DNA from: Artemia franciscana
Lineage: Eukaryota; Arthropoda; Branchiopoda; Anostraca; Artemiidae
Assembly (NCBI RefSeq): GCF_032884065.1
Contig: NC_088865.1
Span: 43,905,152-43,969,151 of the forward strand
Direction: 5' to 3'
Length of the DNA stretch: 64,000 nucleotides
Shown here: in pieces, positions 55,880 to 64,000 of the stretch
How positions within the stretch are numbered: the first letter of the stretch is position 1
Layout of the letters: each line of letters opens with the position of its first letter
Made by a program: the position numbers and the translations under genes
Notes under the pieces: model-generated
The model's input: only the letters and a program-made list of their open reading frames with translations
The model's database searches: none
Told to the model about the DNA's origin: nothing

Positions 55880-57547
55880 TATTAAATAAAAAAACAAATT
55901 TTTTAACTGAAAGTAAGGAGTGAAATGAAAACTTAAAACGAACAGAAATTACTCCGTATATGAAAGGGGCTGTTCGCTCCTCAACACCCCGTTCTTTACG
56001 CTAAAGTTTGACTCTTTCTCTCAACTATACTTTTTAAAACACTAAAAAACTTTAGCGTAAACAGCGGGTTGTTGAGGAGGGAGTAGTCCCTTTCATATAG
56101 GAGTAATTTCTGTTCGTTTTAAGTTTTAATGTTACTCCAACTTAAACTTTTTTTTATTTAATTTCTGAATGTTTTTGAATTAATGCATGTTTTGATTTTG
56201 ACTCTCCAAAGAAAATAATTAAAACAAAATTTCCATATTAATTTATTTTTTTTGCTAAATCGTTTTCTAATAGTTTTAATTGGACAATTTTGATAAAAAA
56301 AGGAGCGGGAGAGGAGACCTAGTTACCCTCCAATTGTTTGGTTACTTAAAAAGGCAACTAGAACTTCTAATTTTTAACGATCGTTTTTATTAGTAGAAAT
56401 ATACGTAACTTACGAATTAATTAACGTAACGAACTTCTATATTCGTATGTTTTTACCACGTATATGAGTGAGTTCACCCGCTCGTCAATACCTCGCTCTT
56501 TAAACTAAAGCTTAAGTTTTGTCCCAATTCCTTAAGAATGACCTAATCAACTAATAAATAGTTGAAATTACTCAAAATACTGTAGCGTAAAGAGCAAGTT
56601 ATTAGGAGGAGGTGAACTCCTCACATACGTAATAATTTCTGTTTGTTTTAATGCTGCTCCTTTCTTTCAGTTGAGAAAAACTTTTTCATATTTATTTTTA
56701 TTTTTTTTAAGAGCTAGAAAATTCTGCACACCCTTCATGGATATTCTCTTCCCCCGAGACAAATTCCTCCCTTGAAAGTTCCCCTCACACAACCCCCTCT
56801 CTTCAACCCCTCCCCAACCAAAAAAAATCCCTTTGGAAAGGTCTGTACACTTTTCAATAACCATTACTAAATGTAAACACTGGTCAAAGTTTGTAACTTG
56901 CAGCCCCTCCCACAGGGACTGTAGGGGAGTAAGTCATCCCCAAGGACATAGTTGTCAGCTTTTTCGACTATTGTGAATAAAATGGGTGTCTCAGAATTTT
57001 GATCCGGTGACTTTGAGAAAATATGAGCGTGGGAGGGGGCTTAGGTGCCCTCCAATTTTTTGGTCACTTAAATAAGGCACTAGAACTTTTAGCTTCCGTC
57101 AGAATGAGTCCTCTTGCGACATTCTAGGACCACTGGGTTGATACAATCATCCCTGGGGAAAAAAAAACAAAAAAAAACAACAAATAAACACGCATCCGTG
57201 ATATGTCTTGTGGCAAAAAAATACAAAATTTCACATTTTTGTAGATAAGAGCCTGAAACTTCCACTGTAGGGTTTTCTGATAATCTGAATTCGATGATGG
57301 GATTTTCGTTAAGATTCTATCATTTGTGAAGGGTGTTTCCCCCTATTTTCTAAATAAGGCAAATTTTCTCAGGCTTGAAACTTTTGATGAGTAAGACTAA
57401 ACTTGATGAAAATTATGTGTTTAAAATCAGCGTTAAAATGTGATTCTTTTCATATTACTATTGGTTTCAAAATTCCCTTTTTTAGATTTTCGGCTATTAT
57501 CGAGCCGGGTTGCTCCTTACAACAGTTCGTTACCACTAACTGTTTGA
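55880..57547 (-). mobile_element. Family A repeat, copy 11
   Basis: Reverse orientation, full length from ATTAAATAAAAAAACAAA (outside the distal palindrome) to CACTAACTGTTTGA at 57547. Both palindromes are present. The arms of the distal one are less well matched than in copies 1, 6 and 10. Confidence 0.92.
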
Positions 57548-57689
57548 TTTTGTCAGAACCTTGGGAGCTTAAACATGATTTCCTTTATTTTTCAATGTTT
57601 GTTAGGCTATTAATTTTTTTTTTAGTTAAATTAATTTATAATAAGAAAAAGTAAAACTCCCTGCCCTATGTTTTTGTAATATTGCGTGA

Positions 57690-58460
57690 ACCTACCTACA
57701 AAAAAAGGGAGGTGTCAATTTTTTGGCCTCTAAATGTAATTTCGGTCTTTCATCAAGGAGCAGTGTCTCAAAAATTTCGTTTAAAATTGTTTTATGATAC
57801 CGCCTTAAAAATTTCGTGCGACTGGCCACGTCATTGGTTTTGTACCCATTGAAACCAAATGGACAATTACTGCGACAAAGTGAGTTAAGCCCGAACTGGA
57901 AGTAGTCCCAAACCTTCCCTGTTGCCAACCATACAGAGAGGTAGTACCTTGTTTATTCCAAAATAAAACAATAATTTTCAATGCATAGGATTGGACATAA
58001 AAAGAGCGCATCGACCTATCAAATACCCCTTTCAAATCAATGCCAATTTTCTAGAACAAAACCTAAGAATGTTGATTCTACGCTGCAGTTTCAACTTATT
58101 ACATAGGTTGTTCGCACCTTCAATAAACCTTAAGTTATACATCGACGAAAAGCATGAGGGATAAGGAGTGTTGCAGCCCCCATCATCTAGACGTTGATTT
58201 CAGTTCGCTTTGTTTTTTGGACTCAGTCTCTACTGCCTTTTGCATTTTTTGAATTCTTAATGGCCACAAGGACGATTAAAAGCAAAAATTTCATTACTAG
58301 TTCCAATGAGAATAGAAGTGAGGGGAGAATCTATTTGAGTAGACCCATAGGCGCTACTCCTTTCTTCATTTAATGGTTTACATTTAACAGCGATTCCTTT
58401 AGGGCAAGACGTAGGTGTAACTACATCAGGGGAAATGTTTTTTAATAGATGCTGGTACAA
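57690..58460 (-). pseudogene. Unrecognised coding-like remnants
   Basis: Two stretches look protein-like on the minus strand. 57928-57692 reads NCPFGFNGYKTNDVASRTKF and RRYHKTILNEIFETLLLDER in one frame, overlapped by a second open frame (58035-57805). 58460-58257 reads YQHLLKNISPDVVTPTSC and NEERSSAYGSTQIDSPLTSI, ending in a TAA, with an acceptor-like TTAACTTGTACCAG upstream. I cannot assign a family or decide between decayed gene, transposon relic and chance. Confidence 0.25.
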
Positions 58461-58600
58461 GTTAAGTAATTAGAAATGTTTTCTAAGAGATGCAGGTGCA
58501 TCTTAAGTAATAGGGAATGTTTGTAACAGATGCAGATGCATGTTACGTCATATGAAAGGTTTAATTATGCAAATGTTACGTAATAAGACGTGTTAGAGTC
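58440..58600 (+). repeat. ~50-bp tandem repeat
   Basis: AGATGCAGGTGCATCTTAAG, AGATGCAGATGCATGTTACG and related units, about three copies. TGCATxTGCA cores are near-palindromic. Confidence 0.8.
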
Positions 58601-58679
58601 CACTAGTAAAGCGGGAGATTTTGTTAAGATATTTTTGTTAAGATATTTTTCAAGACGTTTTTAATAATTTTTGTTCAAG

Positions 58680-59180
58680 AAATTTTTTTGGGGGCCTCTA
58701 ACCAAACCACAGGGAGCAATAATATCCGGTTTCATCAAGGGCCCTAACATCAAATTTCATCGGGGCCCTAAGCTAACCACCAGGACCCTAGAAACCATTT
58801 CAACCGGGGCCCTAGCACCCGATTGTTTTGGAGCTCCTAGCAACCAATTCTTATGGAAGCCCTAGCGAGACATTCCGACGGGGGCCCCCTAGCATCAAAT
58901 TCTAATGGGGCCCTAGAATCTAATTCCATTGGTAGCCCAAAGCCTAACCATCTAGGGTCCTGGAATCCAATTTCACTGGGGGGGGAGAATTTAGCATCCA
59001 ATTCCATCAAGGTTCTAATATCCAATTGTATCGGACCCTTTCCTAACCACCGTTTGCCCTAGCATCCAATTCCATCGGGGGCCAAACATCCAATTTCATC
59101 ATTACCTCTAGCCTAACCACCAGGTCCCTAACATCCAATTCCAAAGGGGACCCCTAGCAACCAATTTCACCGAAAAGAGG
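58680..59180 (+). repeat. GGGCCCTAGCATCCAATTCCA minisatellite (~30 bp)
   Basis: About 17 diverged units such as GGGGCCCTAGAATCTAATTC and GGGGCCCTAAGCTAACCACC. GGGCCC gives a palindromic centre in most units. Confidence 0.9.
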
Positions 59181-60239
59181 TTTTTCAAGACGTTTCAAGA
59201 TTTCTTTGGTTGTTATGTAATAGAAGAGTGTTTAATTATGTTAAGGATGATGCAATCTCACGTAATATGCTAGACTTCATGGGAGCCGTGGGGGTTCCCC
59301 AATTGTAACTGTTGAGACGCGCACGTGGGGTGTTACGTGATGAAGCTGCGCATGCGGGTTATTAAATAATAATTTAAGAGATTTCATTTTCTTTCATTGC
59401 ATTTTTGTCAGGGAATCCTTATATTCCAAAGATTTTAAGTCCACATTAGGATTCGAAAGGGATTCCCCTCAATGGAATAGAGTACTAGCAAGCTGGACCA
59501 AAAAGCATTTCTAATATTTTAATCCGGCTATTAAATTCTACATGATAACCTATTTTACGCAAGGAAAATCCCCTATTCGCGCATACTAGAGTGATTATAG
59601 GAATTGCTTGTTCCCATATGGCTGCTATAGTTGACACGCAGAGGGTAAAATTGATTACTACAAATTTCTTACCACCTGCAAGTTGAATAACGCTTTAGGG
59701 AGGGTTATTAGATAATATTGGTTTCAGAGATGAAATAAACGCGAGAGTACAATTATGGCGGAGATATGGTAACCTTCAAACATGATTAAAGGTTTTTTTC
59801 CTTTTCCTCTTTACTAAAAAGAATTTTATACTTATATTAAGGACATTATTGAATGAGCTTAAAAATGTGCATAGGTTACAAGTTGCAGAAATTGTATTAG
59901 TGAAATATGTTCAAGTTTTATCCTAGATCAATAAATCTAAAGGATACAAAATTTTGTACCTACAAACTTTATTAGTAAAAACTAATTTCGAAACATTGCC
60001 AAGACACAAAAAAAAGCAGTTAAAACTCAACAAACGGAGAAACAAAGCGTGAAAACTATAAAGGATAATTATAAAGGATTAAAGGAAACATATAAAGGAT
60101 TAAATATAAGCAAAAAGAAAGATGAATAAAAGAAAGATAGGAAGCCTAGCAATCAATTTTTTCAATTCCCAGCATGTGAGACTCAATTGCATTCCAGTTA
60201 GGGTCACTTAGGTTCACTTAGCGTTCACTCTGCTATGCT
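59181..60239. other. No gene recognised
   Basis: AT-rich, with a short AAAGGATTAAAGGA-type repeat at about 60055-60110. Confidence 0.5.
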
Positions 60240-62520
60240 TAGTGAACCTAAATGATTAGGATGATTATCTTATTAGGATGTATTTTCGTTTTGTAAGAAT
60301 TGCTTTTTGTTTAGTAAAGAATATTTTTATGATGTAAGAAGAATTTGGGATTTCTTAAGATGTATTTTTTGTTTTGCAAGAATTAGTTTTTGCTTTATAA
60401 GAAGCATTTTTGTTCTTTAACGAGTATTTTGCATTTTGTAAGAACGATCTCTAATTCTTTAGGATGTATTTTTTATTTTGTAAGAACCGTTTATGATTGT
60501 TTTGAATGTATTTTCGTTTTGTAAGAATTATTTCTGTTTCGTAAGAAGATTTTGTGGTTTTTTAGGATGTTTTGGATGTATTTTTGTTTTGCAAGAATTA
60601 CTTTTTGTTTTGCCAGAAGTATTTTGTGTTTTGCAAGAATAATTTGTCATCTTTTATGATGTATTTTTTTCAAAGAGTTACTTTTTTTGTAAAAAATATT
60701 TTGTATGATGTAAGAAAAAGTTTTTATTTTGTAGGAACATTTTGTAATGATTTAGGATGTATTTTTGTTTTGTAAGAATCATTTTTGCTTTGTAAGAAGT
60801 ATCTTTTGCTTTGTAACAAGTAGTTTTTATTTTGTAAGAATAATCCCTGATTTTTAAAAATATTTTTGTATTTTGTAAGAATCGTTCGTAATATTTTAAG
60901 AATGTATTTTCATTTTATAGCAATTATTTTTGTTTTGTAATATAAATCAGTGATTACTTAGGATGTATTTTTGTTTTATAAGAATTATTTTTTGTTTTGT
61001 AAGAAATATTTTGTATTTTGTAAGACGAATTTGTGATCTTTTGGGATGTATTTTTGTTTTGTAAGAATATTTGTTTCGTAAGAATAATTCTGTATAATGT
61101 AAAAAGAATTTGTGATTTCTTAGGTTGTATTTTCGTTATATGAGAATTATTTTTTGCTTTGTAAAAAGAATTTATGTTTTGTAACGAGTATTTTGCAAGA
61201 ACAATCTTATATTTTTTTGGATGTGTTTTGTAAAAAATGTTTGTGATTGTTGAGGTTCTATTTTCGTTTAGTAAGAATTATTTTTGCTTTGTAAGAAATA
61301 TTTTATGTTTTGTAACAAGTATTTTGTAAGAACAATCTCTGATTTCTTAGGATGTATTTTGTACTTTGTAAGAACTGTTTGTGAAAGGTTATTGTTTCCT
61401 TTTGTAGGAATTATTTGTTCTTTGTAAGAAGAATTTGTGGTTTCATAGGATATATTTTGTTTGTTAAGAATTATTTTTGTTTTATAAGAACTATTTTGTA
61501 TTTCGTAAGAAGTATTTTGTATTTTGTTGGAAAAATTTTTGTTCTTTTTGGATGCAATTTTGTTTTGTAAGAATTATTTTTTGCTTTGTAAGAACAGTCT
61601 CTGGTTTTTGATGTATTTTTTGTTTTATAAGTAGTATTTTTTTTTGTTTTTTTAAAAGGATTTTTTGTGTTGTAAGAAGTATTTTTGTTTTGAAATAGGA
61701 ATTTGTGATTTCTTAGAATATGCTTTTTGTTTTGTAAGATTTATATTTTGTTTTGTAAGAAGTATTATGTATTTTGTAACAAGAATCTATGATCTTTTAG
61801 GATGTATTTTTGTTTTGTAAGTATTTTTTGTTTTGTAAGAAGCATTTTCACTTTTTAAGAAGTACTTTGTATTTTGTAGGAACAGTCTGTGATTGCTTAG
61901 GATGTATTTTCTTTTTGTAGGAATTATTTTTGCTTCGTAAGAAGACTTTGTGGCTCCTTAGGATGTATCTTTGTTTTGTAAGACTTACTTTTTGTTTTGC
62001 AGACATATTTTGTATTTTGTAACAAAATAAAAAATATTTATTTTAATGTATTTTTTGTTTTATAAGAACTATTTTCTTGTTTTGCAAGAAGGATTTTTTG
62101 TTTTGTAAAAAGTTTTTTTTGTATTATAAGAAATATTTTTGTTTTGAAATAAGAATTTCTGATCCTTAGGATCTACTTTTTGTTTGGTAGGAATTATTTT
62201 TTGTTTTATACAAAATATTTTGTATTTTGAAAGAAAAATCTGTGATCTTTTAGGATGTATTTTTGTTGTTTAAGAATTTTTTTTATTTTGTAAGAAGTGT
62301 TTTTTGTTTTGTAACAGGTATTTTGCATTTTGTAGAACAGTTTGTGATTGTTTAGGATGTATTTTTCTTTTATAAAAATTATTTTTTGCATTGTAAGAAA
62401 TTTTTTTGTTTTTGTATGAAATATTTTGAATTTTGTAAGAGCGATCTCTAATTTTTTCTTTATTTTTGTTTTTATGAATTATTTAGGATATCTTTTAGTT
62501 TTGTAAGAATTATTTTTTTT
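60240..62520 (+). repeat. Hierarchical AT-rich minisatellite, 2.3 kb
   Basis: Basic unit about 18-20 bp (TTTTGTTTTGTAAGAATTA). These are grouped into longer cycles marked by TTAGGATGTATTTTTGTTTT and GATTTCTTAGGATGTATTTT, spaced very roughly 100-150 bp. No coding. ORFs within it are repeat artefacts. Confidence 0.92.
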
Positions 62521-62529
62521 AAAGAAATA

Positions 62530-63035
62530 TCTAAACATAATCAGTTTTACAAGGAAAAACATCAAAGTACAAGTCTCACGAAGACATAAACCAACATGCA
62601 ACAAGTTTCATAAACAAAATCTTTACACAACAAGTTCTACAAACAAAATCAGTTTCCTGATGAGAAAAATAAATGTACAAGTTTCACAAAGAGAAAAGTC
62701 AACAACCAAATAATTTCGTAGACAAAATTCAGCATGCAATAAGCTCCATGAAGTAAATCAGTTTTACGAGAAGAAAAATCAATGCACAAGTTCAACGAAC
62801 AGAAAAATCAATATGCAAACAAAACACAAACACGACCAAAAGTCAGCTCGCAACAAGTTCCATGAACAAAAGACATCAAGCAATAAGTTCCACAAACAAA
62901 ATCAGTTTCGCGAGGTGAAAAATCAATGTAGAAGTTTCACGAAGAAACAAATGAACGTGCAACAAGTTTCACAAAAAAATAAATCAGCAGGCAGCAAGTT
63001 CTACGAACTAAAAATCAGCACGCAACAAGCTCCAT
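62530..63035 (+). repeat. CAACAAGTTTCACGAACAAAA minisatellite (~30 bp)
   Basis: About 15 units such as CATGCAACAAGTTTCATAAA and AATCAGCACGCAACAAGCTC. The 93-codon ORF across it is the translated repeat. Confidence 0.9.
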
Positions 63036-63235
63036 GTGAGTGTTTATCCTTCCAATGTAAAAATAATGCTCATCGAAAACGTATAATAAACTAGCTCTTG
63101 TCAACGACGAGGCAAAACCAAATCGTTATGACCGAAGGTTAGAAAGGGGGGAAGCGGAATCAGATATCCTTTTTTTTAAAAAAATATTTGTAAAATGTCT
63201 TAGAAATGAAAATGTGTGTCAAAGGGATGTCACGA
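63036..63235. other. Nothing recognised
   Basis: Short unique-looking spacer. Confidence 0.5.
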
Positions 63236-64000
63236 GCCAGCCACTTATTGGCATGGTGGCGTGAAATACCAAGGAGGGCATCATATTGAGATATGGCTCA
63301 CAAAAATACGAATCAAATATGTGAAAAATCTCTCAGGAATGATAATAAGAATCATAGGGTAATCACGGAGGCCAGCCACAAATTGTCACAGCGAGGTGAT
63401 GTGCCATAGACACCATCACGTTGAGGGGCACTGGAGGGTGTCATATGCCACCCATAGTATGCCATGTTGACGTGAATAGCTTGGACAAGCATAGGAAGTT
63501 CTACAGCTTAAAGTTAAAGTGGGATGTGTTAAAAGAATTTTTCAGCAGTAGGAGGGGGGGAATGAAATCTAAGATTCAGTGAAAGAAATGAGACATTTTC
63601 ATTGAGAACCTCCCAGAAATAACTCTTTATATGATTTATATTTATTTCAAATAAAAACCCTACCCCTTTGGAACTGCTTGCTAGTGTGGCCTACCCAGAT
63701 ATTGTCACAGTGGCGTGAATATGCACAGTCTTAGCTCAATGAAACGTAGCATTTCTATTCAGACCTCTTAGAAATAACTCTTAATTTGGTTTAAATTTAT
63801 CTACAATAAGAAACCTCCCCTCTAGAGTTGGTTCCAGGGGGCCCCCTTTGGAATTGAATTTTAAGGGTCCCGCTGGAATTTCTTGCTAGGGTCGCAATGG
63901 AGTTCGTTTCTATGCCCACGTTGGAACTGGATCTTCGGTTCTCCACTGGAATGGCTCGCTAGGGGGTGTGGCTGACTCGCTAGTGTCAGCCACATACTGT
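63236..64000. repeat. GCCAGCCAC..GTGGCGTGAA repeat plus inverted GGGCCC-type units
   Basis: GCCAGCCAC/GTCAGCCACATAC with TTGTCACAGTGGCGTGAATA-type sequence recurs near 63236, 63371, 63695 and 63982. Between them (63640-63960) are GGAATTTCTTGCTAGGGTCG units that resemble the reverse complement of the 58.7-59.2 kb minisatellite. The array runs off the window. Confidence 0.65.

Noticed and set aside
62813..63094. 93-codon basic ORF
   Set aside because: It spans the CAACAAGTTTCACGAACAAAA minisatellite and shows its periodicity.

Overview
This is eukaryotic, intergenic-looking animal DNA, AT-rich and built almost entirely from transposable elements and tandem repeats. There is no operon structure, no rRNA or tRNA gene, no CRISPR array and no long intact host gene. 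The element mix (non-LTR retrotransposons, a Penelope-like element with a GIY-YIG endonuclease, a ZBED/hAT transposon, Helitron ends, a Polinton/adintovirus-like relic) fits an arthropod. The commonest repeat resembles one I associate with brine shrimp (Artemia), but that is recollection and not proof.

Layout. 0-2 kb: the 3' part of a Helitron with two successive hairpin+CTAG ends, a (TA)n tract, a 5'-truncated LINE and a second Helitron end. 2-11 kb: copies of a ~1.6 kb interspersed repeat (called family A here), a 2.6 kb repeat made of degenerate monomers, and a LINE scrap. 11.6-17.9 kb: a repeat with long inverted arms (family F) holding an ORF relic split by a 3.44 kb hAT element. The hAT has 15-bp terminal repeats and an 8-bp target duplication, and itself contains a LINE and a family A copy. 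18.2-21.6 kb: a Penelope-like element facing an inverted partial copy of itself. 22.5-26.1 kb: a duplicated ~370 bp segment interleaved with two A copies. 27.4-29.2 kb: a second F copy. 31.1-32.6 kb: decayed relatives of the Helitron ORF at position 2. 32.7-38.7 kb: a nearly identical ~3.0 kb tandem duplication whose junction carries a 60-bp inverted fragment of the unit. 38.7-39.0 kb: an unoccupied paralogue of the hAT insertion site. 39-50 kb: tandem repeats, an A copy, two decayed LINEs, a Polinton-like structural-gene relic, and two well-formed exons on the minus strand (49.64-49.95 kb) that are the best candidate for a real host gene. 50.6-54.4 kb: a ~69-bp satellite array that reverses orientation, interrupted by an A copy. 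55.9-57.5 kb: the last A copy. 58.4-64 kb: a series of unrelated minisatellites, including 2.3 kb of TTTTGTAAGAA-type repeats.

Genes working together: essentially none. The recurrent theme is palindromes and inversions. Family A (11 copies, about 13.5 kb, roughly a fifth of the window) carries two long internal palindromes whose arms share copy-specific changes. The Penelope, F, 16.3-17.6 kb and 69-bp satellite regions all have inverted architecture. All coordinates and similarities were judged by eye.
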